In this document: positions 16,695 to 24,812 of the stretch, one piece after another
Layout: each line of letters begins with the position of its first letter
Numbering within the stretch: position 1 is the stretch's first letter
DNA from: an uncultured Verrucomicrobiales bacterium
GTDB taxonomy: Bacteria; Verrucomicrobiota; Verrucomicrobiia; Verrucomicrobiales; Akkermansiaceae
NCBI GenBank assembly: GCA_947039485.1
Contig: CAMQZC010000026.1
Coordinates: 1 to 35,071, forward strand
Length of the DNA: 35,071 nt
Reading direction: 5' to 3'
Translations under genes and position numbers: made by a program
The notes under the pieces: model-generated
What the model saw: only the letters and a program-made list of their open reading frames with translations
What the model was told of the DNA's origin: nothing
Databases searched by the model: none

Positions 16695-16722
16695 AGGCTA
16701 CCATATAGGGCAGGGAAGTCAA
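16695..16722 (-). promoter_or_regulatory. Putative promoter of the hexosaminidase gene
   Basis: Minus strand TTGACT (16717-16722), a 16-base spacer and TAGCCT (16695-16700), ending 13 bases before ATG 16681. The -10 box is weak. Confidence 0.45.
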
Positions 16723-16844
16723 GGAAAATCGGATTTCTTGTTGGGTGCCGAGACTGGGAAATAATGTTTGAAGGGGTAGGTGTTAGCCCCTGCATGGGTG
16801 GCTGTCTTTTGTCGTAGAAAGTGTGGCAAATTTCATAAATCCTC

Positions 16845-16872
16845 TTGACTATCGCGCAAAATACTTTATAAT
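16845..16872 (+). promoter_or_regulatory. Promoter of rpmE
   Basis: TTGACT (16845-16850), a 16-base spacer and perfect TATAAT (16867-16872). The leader to ATG 16914 is about 35 bases. Confidence 0.75.
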
Positions 16873-16881
16873 TCCTGAGCG

Positions 16882-16898
16882 CTGCGACTGTAACGCAG
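16882..16898 (+). promoter_or_regulatory. Hairpin in the rpmE leader
   Basis: CTGCG (16882-16886) pairs with CGCAG (16894-16898) around a 7-base loop inside the short 5' leader. L31 genes in several bacterial groups have structured leaders used for autoregulation. Whether this one works that way is inference. Confidence 0.4.
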
Positions 16899-16913
16899 TA
16901 AACAATCAAGACT

Positions 16914-17186
16914 ATGAAGGCTGACCTCCATCCAAAGTATAATGACGTCGTGTTCCTGGATATTACCACGGGCCGTCGCTTCATTACTAAGTCCACAACG
17001 ACTTCTGCTAAGACAGAAGAGATTGATGGCATTATGTACTACGTAATTTCCTGCGGTATCACTTCCGATTCACATCCTTTCTTTACGGGTAAGAATCAGT
17101 TCGTGGATACAGAAGGACGTATCGACAAATTTCAAAAGCGCTTCGGCTCTGCAGAGCGTCGCCAAAAGAAGCCCAGCTTTTCCTAA
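16914..17186 (+). CDS. rpmE2: Ribosomal protein L31, type B
   Basis: A component of the 50S subunit at the intersubunit bridge. The 90-residue protein opens MKADLHPKYNDVVFLDITTG and contains SDSHPFFTGKNQFVDTEGRI and FQKRFG, the diagnostic L31 core (SHPxxTG, EGR, FxxRFG). The zinc-binding CxxC pairs of type A L31 are absent, so it is the zinc-free type B form. In many bacteria type B is the zinc-starvation copy, but here a strong constitutive-looking promoter and terminator suggest it may be the main L31. No Shine-Dalgarno precedes ATG 16914. Confidence 0.95.
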   Translation: MKADLHPKYNDVVFLDITTGRRFITKSTTTSAKTEEIDGIMYYVISCGITSDSHPFFTGKNQFVDTEGRIDKFQKRFGSAERRQKKPSFS

Positions 17187-17209
17187 ATCGCTGCTTCTAC
17201 GCAATTTTC

Positions 17210-17241
17210 AAACCGCTCTCAGCACTGAGAGCGGTTTTTTT
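17210..17241 (+). terminator. Terminator of rpmE
   Basis: An 11-bp stem (17210-17220 with 17227-17237) with loop AGCACT is followed by a run of T. Confidence 0.88.
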
Positions 17242-17264
17242 GTGTCTAAGCGACTGGGTGCTGT

Positions 17265-17288
17265 GCGTGCTTGCGTGCTTGCGTGCTC
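17265..17288. repeat. Three 8-bp tandem repeats
   Basis: GCGTGCTT, GCGTGCTT and GCGTGCTC lie directly head to tail in the short gap between the rpmE terminator and the end of mutY. Probably a slippage product without function. Confidence 0.6.
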
Positions 17289-17329
17289 GCTGCAGGGGCT
17301 GGTGTCAAAGACGCTGCGCTGTTGCGGGC

Positions 17330-18322
17330 TCAGTTGTTGGCGAGCTGCTTCTCCAGCAACTTGCGGTCCGGTGATGCCATGGGGCAGCTTGCAAGCTGGT
17401 CGAGGGGGATGTATTGCTCTCCCTGTTGTGGCTCGCTCTGGGGTGCTGCGTAGAGTGAGCGCTTGACTTTGTAGCGCGTGACGCTGTAGCTCTGCTTAGC
17501 GATGAGGGGTAGCTGGGCTACTTCTTCTTCGCTGCGGTTGGGTAGGCGGTACATGCCTTCGTGTCGTTGGCCTGCCTCTTGCTTTTTGAGGAGGATGCCA
17601 CGCTGTGGGCAGAGGCTGAGGATGTCGCTGTGCTCAAGGATGCTGATGGCTTTCTTGGGGAGTTTGACGGGGAGTTTCTCGGGGCTCTCTGCGCGGCAGT
17701 GCTCGCGGATGGGGCAGATGAGGCAGCTGGGGGACTTGATGCTACAGATGCGCTGCCCGAGCTCCATGAGCGCGGAGTTGTAGGCGCGTGCATTGCTGGG
17801 GTGGAGCAGCTCGCGAGCCTGCGCCCACTGCTCTTTGCGCCCTTCGGTGCTGTCGATGGGGCAACTGCTGTTGTAGATGCGCGCAAGGACTCGCGAGACG
17901 TTGGCGTCGACTAGGGGGGCACTTTGGTTGTAGGCAAAGCTGAGGATGGCGCCCACGGTGTAGTCGCCGATGCCGGGCAGGGCGCGGATATCGGCCTCCT
18001 CGCGTGGGAAGATGCCATGATGCTGCTCGCAGATTGTGCAGGCTGCTGCTTGTAGGGCGCGTACGCGGCGATAGTAGCCTAGCCCCTCCCATGAGAGTAG
18101 GGCGTTCTTCTCACTGTCTGCGGCGAGGGCGGCGGGGTTGGGGTACTGCTCCATCCACTTCTCATAGCGCGTGATGACGGTGCTAATGGTGGTCTGCTGG
18201 AGCATGATTTCGCTCACGAGGATGTACCAAGGATCTGTCGTGCGACGCCATGGGTAGTCGTGACCATCACGCTCAAACCAGTCGACAAGGGCTGCTGCGA
18301 TAGGATGGGTGCTGCTGCTCAT
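17330..18322 (-). CDS. mutY: A/G-specific adenine DNA glycosylase
   Basis: Removes adenine mispaired with 8-oxoguanine (GO repair system). The 330-residue protein has PWRRTTDPWYILVSEIMLQQT with catalytic Glu38, and the helix-hairpin-helix LPGIGDYTVGAILSFA followed by Asp139 in PLVDANVSRVL. The 4Fe-4S ligands Cys193-x6-Cys200-x2-Cys203-x5-Cys209 are present. A C-terminal NUDIX-like domain for 8-oxoG recognition follows (from about residue 225; contains GQRHEGMYRLPN). Its ATG overlaps the sulP stop codon by one base (TAATG), so translation is coupled to the transporter gene upstream. Confidence 0.93.
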   Translation of the reverse strand: MSSSTHPIAAALVDWFERDGHDYPWRRTTDPWYILVSEIMLQQTTISTVITRYEKWMEQYPNPAALAADSEKNALLSWEGLGYYRRVRALQAAACTICEQHHGIFPREEADIRALPGIGDYTVGAILSFAYNQSAPLVDANVSRVLARIYNSSCPIDSTEGRKEQWAQARELLHPSNARAYNSALMELGQRICSIKSPSCLICPIREHCRAESPEKLPVKLPKKAISILEHSDILSLCPQRGILLKKQEAGQRHEGMYRLPNRSEEEVAQLPLIAKQSYSVTRYKVKRSLYAAPQSEPQQGEQYIPLDQLASCPMASPDRKLLEKQLANN

Positions 18323-20175
18323 TAGGATGGACTTGTTGTCTGCTGGGTGGTGTAGATGGAGATGTCCGCGGCCTTGGATCCAAGTAGTTGCTGCGCACGC
18401 ATGAGGGCGCGTCTGGTGGACATGTTGGGGTTGCGCGGCTCGATGAGGAAGATGTTGCTCTCGCCCTTGACACAGTCCTTTTGGAGGAGTCGCAGGACGC
18501 GGCTCTTGCGTAGGATGCGGTAGACCTCGCGGCTTGCTCCTGAGATGAGTAGGTGGCGTCCCTTCTCTCGGGTGAAGTTGATGAGCTCCTCAAGGGCAAA
18601 GACGGAGGTTGCATCAAGGTTGCGAGCATTGCGCATACGCAGCACGATGATGGCGAGTGTGGGGTCTGAGGCGACGCGCTGCACCTGATTGAGGAAGAGG
18701 TCGGAGGCTCCAAAGAAGAGGTCACCCTCGACGTGCACGATGGATATCTGAGGCAGTCGCTCGGCGTCTTCTCCCAGCTTCATGAGGGTACCCTCACCAT
18801 CCAGTGTGTACTCCACGAGTTCAGGCTTGGCGGCCTTGCGTAGGAAGAGCGTGACGGAGAGAATGACCCCTGCAAAGATGGCGATGTGCAGGGGCAGTAG
18901 CAGGGCGCAGAGGAAGGTGAGGATGAGTACCACGGCGTCATCTGGCGTAGAGCGGAAGCAGATGCGCAGGTGGCTCTTGTCATAGAGAGAGACCGCACTG
19001 GCGAGTACGAGGGCGGCAAGTACCGTGTGGGGAATCTGTGAGATGATAGGGGCGCTGGCAAAGGCAAAGATTGCGATGAAGCCAAAGATTCCGCAAAAAA
19101 CTGGGGCAAAGCGCGTGGCGGCTCCCGAGTTGTAATTGAGGATGGAGCGCGTGAGGGAGGCGGAGCTGGGTAGGCAGGTGGTAAAGGATGAGGCTATATT
19201 GGCCATGCCTACAGAGAAGGTGTCTTGGGCGATGTTGATGCTCTCACCGGTCTTGGCCGAGATGGTCTTGCTCATCACGGTCTGCTCAAGGGTGGAGAGG
19301 AAGGCGATACCGAAGATGATGGGGAAGAGCTCAGTGATGTAGTCTGGTAGCAAGTGAACTGGGGGAGCCGCAAGTGAGATATCCGCCATGGTGAAGTCGC
19401 GCAGCATACGCACTCCTGTGAAGCTGCCACCCATCCAGTCGCGGCAGAGCAGCCAGTTGAGCCCACTCATGAGCAAGAGAATAACGGCGAAGGTTGGTAG
19501 TGCCTTAGCGTGCTTGCGCAGGAAGAAGTAGAGGAAGAAGGAGAGGATGCCTAGGAGCAGAGGCTGCCATTGGATGAGCATTATGTTGTTACAAATTGCA
19601 AGTGCCATTGAGAAAAATGAGCTTCCCGACACAACATCGTTGAGTCCTAGCACATAGCGCAGCTGAGAGGCGATGATGAGGGTGGCGGCACCTGTGATGT
19701 AGCCTACCAGTACTGAGCGGCTGACAAATTGCAGCATGTCAGTCGCACGGATAAAGGCGCCAAAAATGCAGACCAGCCCTGCGCAGAGGACGATGAGAGG
19801 GACAAAGAGAGCGGGGTTCTCTTTGATGCCAGGGCTAGCGACTAGAAAGAAGCTCGCGAGCATGAAGGCTGTCGCATTGCTCGGTCCGCTCACGGTAAAG
19901 CTGCAGCGCGCAAAGATTGGTGCGACGAGGGTGCCGACGGCACCTGCCATGATGCCATAGATGCTATCGAGGCCGGCCATGGCAGCAAAGGCCATGCATT
20001 GAGGGATGCCAACTAGGGCTACATCGAGGGCTGCCTTGATATCCTTGCTTGCTGATTGCTTGCTATATCCCTTGAAGGCGTGGCGGATGGGGAGTGGGTC
20101 AATCATCCCCTGAGAGAGGAAATTGCCGAGGGCCTTGAGACCATACTTGGCTTGGATTGTCCAATGATTCGCCAT
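18322..20175 (-). CDS. SulP-family anion transporter with STAS domain
   Basis: An inner-membrane transporter of sulfate, bicarbonate or another anion. The 617-residue protein has about 10-14 membrane segments (residues 45-430). It includes the SulP signature DIKAALDVALVGIPQCMAFA and the loop NIAQDTFSVGMANIASSFTTC followed by LPSSASLTRSILNYNSGA. A cytosolic STAS domain (about 475-590; DLFFGASDLFLNQV, RNARNLDATSVFALEELINF) ends the protein. The substrate cannot be fixed from sequence. The promoter TTGATA-17-TACAAT ends nine bases before ATG 20175. mutY follows with a one-base overlap, a pairing with no obvious functional logic. Confidence 0.88.
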   Translation of the reverse strand: MANHWTIQAKYGLKALGNFLSQGMIDPLPIRHAFKGYSKQSASKDIKAALDVALVGIPQCMAFAAMAGLDSIYGIMAGAVGTLVAPIFARCSFTVSGPSNATAFMLASFFLVASPGIKENPALFVPLIVLCAGLVCIFGAFIRATDMLQFVSRSVLVGYITGAATLIIASQLRYVLGLNDVVSGSSFFSMALAICNNIMLIQWQPLLLGILSFFLYFFLRKHAKALPTFAVILLLMSGLNWLLCRDWMGGSFTGVRMLRDFTMADISLAAPPVHLLPDYITELFPIIFGIAFLSTLEQTVMSKTISAKTGESINIAQDTFSVGMANIASSFTTCLPSSASLTRSILNYNSGAATRFAPVFCGIFGFIAIFAFASAPIISQIPHTVLAALVLASAVSLYDKSHLRICFRSTPDDAVVLILTFLCALLLPLHIAIFAGVILSVTLFLRKAAKPELVEYTLDGEGTLMKLGEDAERLPQISIVHVEGDLFFGASDLFLNQVQRVASDPTLAIIVLRMRNARNLDATSVFALEELINFTREKGRHLLISGASREVYRILRKSRVLRLLQKDCVKGESNIFLIEPRNPNMSTRRALMRAQQLLGSKAADISIYTTQQTTSPS

Positions 20176-20184
20176 AATGAAGAA

Positions 20185-20213
20185 ATTGTAGCACGCGCTC
20201 TATCGGATATCAA
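20185..20213 (-). promoter_or_regulatory. Promoter of the sulP-mutY operon (near-leaderless)
   Basis: Minus strand TTGATA (20208-20213), a 17-base spacer and TACAAT (20185-20190), nine bases from ATG 20175. Confidence 0.7.
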
Positions 20214-20418
20214 GGCGAATTGTAGGACTAATTTCAGCTAGCGATGTGCTGCGCTTTGTCTGAAATTGAGTCTTGTGCGTGTGCTTGTGGCTGTGGTTAA
20301 GGGGGCGCAGCTCAAGGCGGCTGTGTAAAGCCTATCAAACTCATGCATCAAGGTGCTTGGGCTTGCTGCGTTTAAGCTTGGTTAGGAGGTGGTTGCAGAC
20401 TCATCTATTGGTGCGTAA

Positions 20419-20451
20419 AAAAGCCAGCCCCCTGAGTGGGGGCTGGCTTTT
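20419..20451. terminator. Terminator after the acyl-CoA synthetase gene
   Basis: A 14-bp stem (20419-20432 with 20438-20451) with a 5-base loop and A4/T4 ends. It closes the minus-strand gene ending at 20473. Confidence 0.88.
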
Positions 20452-20472
20452 GAAATAGATCTAGACTTGCTC

Positions 20473-22554
20473 TTACTTGAGAATCATCTTGAAGTCAACG
20501 ACGACCGCGCGGTCGGAGGTGACGAGGACGGGGTTGCCGTCGATTGCTGTGATTTCAGGGATTTCAAGGACAAGTTGCTGTACCTTGTAGAGCGTGTCAG
20601 CGAGGGGGCCAACAGCCTTGGGAGCTTGACCGCGCACACCGTGCAGGATGGTACCAACCTTGGTCTCTTTGATCATGTCGGCAAAGTCATCTGTGGGCAG
20701 GATGCGCATGGATGTGTCACGCATGACCTCTGTGTAGACGCCACCTGTGCCAAAGACGAGGACGCGACCGAAGTTTTTATCACTGTTGACACCGATGATG
20801 GTCTCGGTAGCATCCTTGATCATTTCTTGAATGAGGACGGAGGCTCCCTTGAGTTGGAACTTCTGGATGGAGTTCCAGAGGTTGTTCCATGCGGTTGCAA
20901 AGCTAGCTTCATCGTTGATATTAAGGTAGATACCCTTCATCTCGGTCTTGTGCAGCGCGTCGGGGGCGGAGAGCTTGAGGACGACGGAGTTGGGGAAGAT
21001 ACCACGGCAGAACTCAATGGCTGAGCTCTTGTCGATGAAGTTGCCGCATTTGGGGTAGTCGATGCTGTAGTGATCCATGATCGCATTGACTGTCTCCTGT
21101 GGCAGTGAGGCGAGGTTAGCTTCCTTTGCTGCCTTGATGGCTTCGGTGATGACTGTAGGCACGGGCTTGATCTCAGCCTCGCAGAGGCTCTTGCCGCGGA
21201 ACTTCATCTGAGACTTGAGTAGGCCAAGGAGGCGTACGCAGTCAGAGGGATGTTCGTAGGTTGGAACGTGTGCGAGTTCGAGTTCCTTGCGGGCTTCAAT
21301 GAGGGTAGCACCGCCCTTGAAGACGCAGTAGATGTTGACGTTTGTAAACTCCTTGGCGCATTTGATACAGGCCTGAGCTGTGCCCATGCTGTCAGTAACG
21401 CGCTGGGGTGTGAGCAGGACGATGATGTTCTTGTACTGTCCGCTCTCGCAGAGAATGCGCAGGGCGTTTTCATAGCGGTCTGCACCTGCATCACCGACGA
21501 CGTCGATGGGGTTGCCAAGTGCTGCTTCGGCTGTGAGGACGCCTTTGAGCTTAGCGATGGTTTCCTCGCAGGGGCGAGCGAGGTCGATGCCTGCATCTTC
21601 GCAGAGGTCAGATGTGAGTACGCCTACGCCACCAGCGTTGGTGAGTACTGCTACTTCACCATCAAACTCGTTGTGGTTGCCGTATTGGAGAATCTCAAGC
21701 AGGCCGAAGAGCTCACGACCGTTGTAGGCCTGAATAGCACCTGCGCGTTGCAGGGCGATTTCGAGGACTCGGTAGTTGGGTGCGAGGGAGCCAGTGTGGG
21801 AGAGGGAGGCAGCTTGAGCTTTAAGGCTTTTGCCGGGCTCCATGATGACGCAGGGCTTTGTGTTGGAGACTTCCTTGAGTACCTTGAGGAAGTTCTTGCC
21901 ATTCTTGAGGGACTCAAGGTAGAAGATGAATGCGTCGGTGTTGGGGTCGTCCTTGAGGGCGTCCAAGAGTTCGTCTTCACCCATGACGGCCTTGTTGCCA
22001 ATGGAGATGAAGTGGGAGAAGCCGATGCCCTTGCTTGCAGCCCAGTCCATCATAGCTGAGCAGTAGGCTCCAGATTGGGAGATGAAGGCAACGTTGCCCT
22101 TGCTGGGGAATCCGTCAGCAAAGGTGGCATTGAGATTGTCGTAGGTTGAGATGTGACCCATGCAGTTGGGTCCGAGGAGGTTGATGCCGTGGCTGATGCA
22201 TTTCTCAGCGATGCGCTCTTCGAGATCGTGCTCACCTACCTCGCCAAAGCCAGCGGTGATAATGGAGATGTTCTTGGCGCCAATCTCGACGCAGGAGTCA
22301 ACTGCTGCCTCGGTGAAGCGAGCAGGGATAAGGATGATAACAAGGTCGAGTTTGACCGGGATATCCTCGAGCTTGGAGTAGCATGGCTTACCGCAGAGCT
22401 CTTGTCCGGCGAGCTTGGGATTGATGCCGTAAAGCCCTCCTTTGAAGCCCGCCTCAATGATGTTGTTAAATACAACAGCTCCAAGCTTGGATGAATTGTC
22501 AGACACGCCTACTACAGCGATGTTTTTAGGGTTGAAGAATGATTGAAGGGACAT
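20473..22554 (-). CDS. ADP-forming acyl-CoA (acetyl-CoA) synthetase, fused alpha-beta type
   Basis: Converts acyl-CoA, ADP and phosphate to the free acid, CoA and ATP, giving ATP from acetyl-CoA or related thioesters during fermentation. The reverse direction is possible. The 693 residues comprise a CoA-binding domain (1-125; AVVGVSDNSSKLGAVVFNNI), a succinyl-CoA-ligase-like domain with the phosphohistidine motif SLSHTGSLA (near 250), and a C-terminal ATP-grasp domain (about 470-693; VVLKLSAPDALHKTEMKGI, VFGTGGVYTEVMRD). No GNAT domain is present, so it is not a Pat-type protein acetyltransferase. The acid used cannot be read from sequence. It has its own promoter and terminator. The leader is about 50 bases, with no Shine-Dalgarno before ATG 22554. 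Confidence 0.88.
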   Translation of the reverse strand: MSLQSFFNPKNIAVVGVSDNSSKLGAVVFNNIIEAGFKGGLYGINPKLAGQELCGKPCYSKLEDIPVKLDLVIILIPARFTEAAVDSCVEIGAKNISIITAGFGEVGEHDLEERIAEKCISHGINLLGPNCMGHISTYDNLNATFADGFPSKGNVAFISQSGAYCSAMMDWAASKGIGFSHFISIGNKAVMGEDELLDALKDDPNTDAFIFYLESLKNGKNFLKVLKEVSNTKPCVIMEPGKSLKAQAASLSHTGSLAPNYRVLEIALQRAGAIQAYNGRELFGLLEILQYGNHNEFDGEVAVLTNAGGVGVLTSDLCEDAGIDLARPCEETIAKLKGVLTAEAALGNPIDVVGDAGADRYENALRILCESGQYKNIIVLLTPQRVTDSMGTAQACIKCAKEFTNVNIYCVFKGGATLIEARKELELAHVPTYEHPSDCVRLLGLLKSQMKFRGKSLCEAEIKPVPTVITEAIKAAKEANLASLPQETVNAIMDHYSIDYPKCGNFIDKSSAIEFCRGIFPNSVVLKLSAPDALHKTEMKGIYLNINDEASFATAWNNLWNSIQKFQLKGASVLIQEMIKDATETIIGVNSDKNFGRVLVFGTGGVYTEVMRDTSMRILPTDDFADMIKETKVGTILHGVRGQAPKAVGPLADTLYKVQQLVLEIPEITAIDGNPVLVTSDRAVVVDFKMILK

Positions 22555-22609
22555 TATGGTATGTTTTTTGGCGCGATGCTACGACCCGTTTTTATCGGGG
22601 TTGGTGAAT

Positions 22610-22638
22610 ATATTATCACTCAGTATTATGGGATGCAA
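22610..22638 (-). promoter_or_regulatory. Promoter of the acyl-CoA synthetase gene
   Basis: Minus strand TTGCAT (22633-22638), a 17-base spacer and TAATAT (22610-22615). The leader is about 50 bases and contains a small CCCG/CGGG hairpin. Confidence 0.6.
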
Positions 22639-22670
22639 GTCTAGATTGGTTAAAAATATCGAAATATATT

Positions 22671-22711
22671 AAAAAGAGAGGACTCTATTTTTAATAGGGT
22701 CCTCTCTTTTT
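22671..22711. terminator. Terminator after ruvX
   Basis: A 19-bp stem (22671-22689 with 22693-22711, one G-U pair) with A5/T5 ends, between ruvX and the acyl-CoA synthetase promoter. Confidence 0.88.
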
Positions 22712-22719
22712 GTCTAATG

Positions 22720-23160
22720 TTAAAAAATAGGGTATTCTTCGCCTAATTCGCCTTGTTCTCTCAACCAGTTGTTGAGGATTTCTACGGCGGCTGCTTGGTC
22801 GATGATGGGTTTGAATTGACGGCTTTTTTTTCCCGCCTGATGTAGCTTTTCTTGAGCGGTGGCGGTGGTCAAGAATTCATCGACGTAGATGAGGGGTAGC
22901 AGCGGGAGTCGCGCCTGGATTTTCACGCCAAAAGCGCGCACTTTCTCACAGGCACTGCCCTCGCTACCATCAAGTCGCAGGGGGTAGCCCAGCACGAGGC
23001 TGCGGATGCTTCTCTGCTCGACGATCTGAGCAATGCGCTCAATGGGATCGCAGCTTGCGCAGGGGATGCTCTCCACAGGGTGGGCGAGGATGCCGATGGG
23101 GTCGGTGGCGGCGATGCCGATGCGTGCTTGACCGAAGTCGATGCCGAGTGCTGGGTGCAT
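22720..23160 (-). CDS. ruvX: Holliday junction resolvase-like / pre-16S rRNA nuclease (YqgF family)
   Basis: A 146-residue RNase H-fold protein of the YqgF/RuvX family, implicated in 16S rRNA 5'-end maturation. It opens MHPALGIDFGQARIGIAATD, with the first catalytic Asp in GIDFG. It has VLGYPLRLDGSEG in the middle, YVDEFLTT with the second acidic residue, and IDQAAAVEIL carrying the third Asp near residue 125. Length is typical. It lies 15 bases downstream of the mannose-1-phosphate guanylyltransferase gene in a two-gene operon. Confidence 0.9.
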   Translation of the reverse strand: MHPALGIDFGQARIGIAATDPIGILAHPVESIPCASCDPIERIAQIVEQRSIRSLVLGYPLRLDGSEGSACEKVRAFGVKIQARLPLLPLIYVDEFLTTATAQEKLHQAGKKSRQFKPIIDQAAAVEILNNWLREQGELGEEYPIF

Positions 23161-23175
23161 GTGGGGCAGGGTGGC

Positions 23176-24243
23176 TTAGCAGAGCTCTGAGGGGAGTCCG
23201 TCGACGATTTTCTTGATGTCATCGGCACGATCCTTGTGGGCAACGAGGATGGAGTCACCTGTGTCGACGACGATGAGGTCATCGACGCCAAGCAGGGCGA
23301 TGCGCTTGCCTTGTGCGCTGTAGGCGATGTTGCCGCTGGCGTCTAGGATGCTTGTGCTGCTGTTGCTCGCGTTGTTGTTCTCATCGTAGTTGAGGTATTT
23401 ACCCAGTGATATCCATGAGCCGACATCATCCCAGTCAAAGTTGGCCTCAAAGTTGAGGACGCGGGGGGCTTTCTCCATGAGGGCAAAGTCGATGGAGATG
23501 GGCGTGAGCTTGGGGAATTCCTCCTCGATAAAGCTGGGCAGATGGCTGCTCTGAGCGATGCACTCAATGAAATTGGCGAGTTCGGGGCTGTGGATGGCAA
23601 GCTGCTGGGAGACGTGCTCCACGTTCCATATAAAGATACCTGCATTCCATGTGAAGTTGCCCTGCTCAATGTATTGAGCAGCGAGCTCGCTGCTGGGTTT
23701 CTCGCAGAAGCGCAGTACCTCGCTGCAGTTGTACTTGAGGCTGGTATCGGCGTGCTTCTCTCCGCGCTCGATGTAGCCGTAGCTTGGGCATGCCCAGTTG
23801 GGCTTGATGCCAATGGTGATGAGGGCTTCGTCGCGGCTTGCGAGGGCGAGGGCTTCATCAGCGAGGCTTTGGAAGGCTTCATCATTGAGGATGAGTGAGT
23901 CGCTAGGCACGATGATCATGTTGGCCTTGGGGTTGCGCTTGGCGATGATGCCAATGCCAAGGGCTACTGCGGGGGCGGTGTCGCGGCGGGCGGGCTCGGC
24001 GATGATGTTCTCGCGGGGGATGTCGCAGGCCTGCGCGCGTACTTCCTCGAGCTGGAGGGCGTTGGTGAGGATGAGGATGCGCTCATTGGGGATGATGCCT
24101 TGGAGTCGCGTGATGGCTTGGCAGAGCATGCTGCCATTACCATGGAAATTGATGAGTTGCTTAGGCTTGCTGTTGCGGGAGAGTGGCCAGAAGCGTGTGC
24201 CGCTTCCTCCTGCGAGGATGAGGGCGTAGTTGTTGGGATTCAT
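23176..24243 (-). CDS. manC: Mannose-1-phosphate guanylyltransferase
   Basis: Makes GDP-mannose from mannose-1-phosphate and GTP for surface polysaccharides and GDP-fucose. The 355-residue protein has the nucleotidyltransferase signature GGSGTRFWPLSRNSKPKQLI (residues 12-31). It also has EPARRDTAPAVALG, VPSDSLI with the metal-binding Asp, the substrate motif FCEKPS and WNAGIFIWN. It is the short form lacking the C-terminal phosphomannose isomerase cupin domain. It is followed 15 bases later by ruvX. I could not identify a convincing promoter in the short gap after the nuoA terminator. Confidence 0.92.
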   Translation of the reverse strand: MNPNNYALILAGGSGTRFWPLSRNSKPKQLINFHGNGSMLCQAITRLQGIIPNERILILTNALQLEEVRAQACDIPRENIIAEPARRDTAPAVALGIGIIAKRNPKANMIIVPSDSLILNDEAFQSLADEALALASRDEALITIGIKPNWACPSYGYIERGEKHADTSLKYNCSEVLRFCEKPSSELAAQYIEQGNFTWNAGIFIWNVEHVSQQLAIHSPELANFIECIAQSSHLPSFIEEEFPKLTPISIDFALMEKAPRVLNFEANFDWDDVGSWISLGKYLNYDENNNASNSSTSILDASGNIAYSAQGKRIALLGVDDLIVVDTGDSILVAHKDRADDIKKIVDGLPSELC

Positions 24244-24280
24244 GAGTGGTTGGCTGTTGTGGTCGCTGTGCTAAGATATG

Positions 24281-24312
24281 AAAAGAGCTCAGGCTGATGC
24301 AGCCTGAGCTCT
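24281..24312 (-). terminator. Terminator of nuoA
   Basis: A 12-bp stem (24284-24295 with 24301-24312) with loop GATGC, followed by TTTT on the minus strand. It isolates nuoA from manC. Confidence 0.82.
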
Positions 24313-24330
24313 AGGGGAAATAGTTGAGCT

Positions 24331-24726
24331 TTAGAACTCTCGTGGAGCTGGATTGCGGTGCCAGTGGAGTACTCCCTTGGCTACAGCGTAGAGGTAGGCA
24401 ATAAAGAGGACGCTGAGGAAGATGGCCATGGAGGCAAACGCTGATGCGTTGTTGAGCACAATATCCTTAAAGACAAGGGCCCAAGGGTAGAGGAAGACGA
24501 CCTCAAGATCAAAGATGAGGAAGAGGATGGCCACCAGATAGAACTTGATGGAGAAAAATCCGGGAGCACCGTCTGTCTCAGGGACAACACCACACTCGTA
24601 AGGGATGTCTGCGGCACTGCGGCTCTTGGTACGACGACCAAAGAGCATACTCAGGATGATGATCATGCCTGCAAAGCCGAAGCCTGCGACAAATTGAATG
24701 AGAGCTGAGAAGTATTCCTGTTGCAT
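24331..24726 (-). CDS. nuoA: NADH-quinone oxidoreductase subunit A
   Basis: A small membrane subunit of respiratory complex I. From ATG 24726 the protein has 131 residues and three membrane helices (about 5-30, 59-85, 95-120). The NuoA signature IPYECGV lies in the loop and FDLEVVFLYPWA in helix 2 with its conserved acidic residues. An upstream TTG or ATG would extend the frame to 24768, but those codons lie in the -35 and -10 region of the promoter. Start 24726 is therefore chosen, giving a leader of about six bases. The gene stands alone between its own promoter and terminator; the usual neighbours nuoB, nuoC and nuoD are not in this window. Confidence 0.92.
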   Translation of the reverse strand: MQQEYFSALIQFVAGFGFAGMIIILSMLFGRRTKSRSAADIPYECGVVPETDGAPGFFSIKFYLVAILFLIFDLEVVFLYPWALVFKDIVLNNASAFASMAIFLSVLFIAYLYAVAKGVLHWHRNPAPREF

Positions 24727-24739
24727 AACGTGCTGCATT

Positions 24740-24768
24740 TTTATAGCAGGAGACTCCTGCTCTGTCAA
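24740..24768 (-). promoter_or_regulatory. Promoter of nuoA with a palindromic operator in the spacer
   Basis: Minus strand TTGACA (24763-24768), a 17-base spacer and TATAAA (24740-24745). The spacer is almost entirely a perfect palindrome, listed separately. Confidence 0.78.
24745..24761. promoter_or_regulatory. 17-bp perfect palindrome between -35 and -10 of nuoA
   Basis: AGCAGGAG-A-CTCCTGCT is an 8+1+8 perfect inverted repeat lying between the two promoter boxes, where a bound dimeric protein would block RNA polymerase. The regulator is unknown. Confidence 0.55.
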
Positions 24769-24812
24769 TTCTTAACTGCTTTATCGCCTGTTTTTTTTCT
24801 TAGGCATGCGCC

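Noticed and set aside
16682..17032. Upstream extension of the hexosaminidase frame
   Set aside because: It would precede a typical signal peptide, cross the likely promoter and overlap the start of rpmE.
17265..17288. Short tandem repeats as a CRISPR or attachment site
   Set aside because: The units are only 8 bp with no spacers. No CRISPR array, integrase or insertion sequence was found anywhere in the window.
20214..20418. Possible small gene or RNA between sulP and the acyl-CoA synthetase gene
   Set aside because: The plus ORF at 20273 lacks motifs and signals, and I see no promoter or conserved RNA structure.
21250..22059. Plus-strand open frame of 269 codons opposite the acyl-CoA synthetase gene
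   Set aside because: It lies entirely within a well-supported gene on the other strand and has no recognisable motifs.
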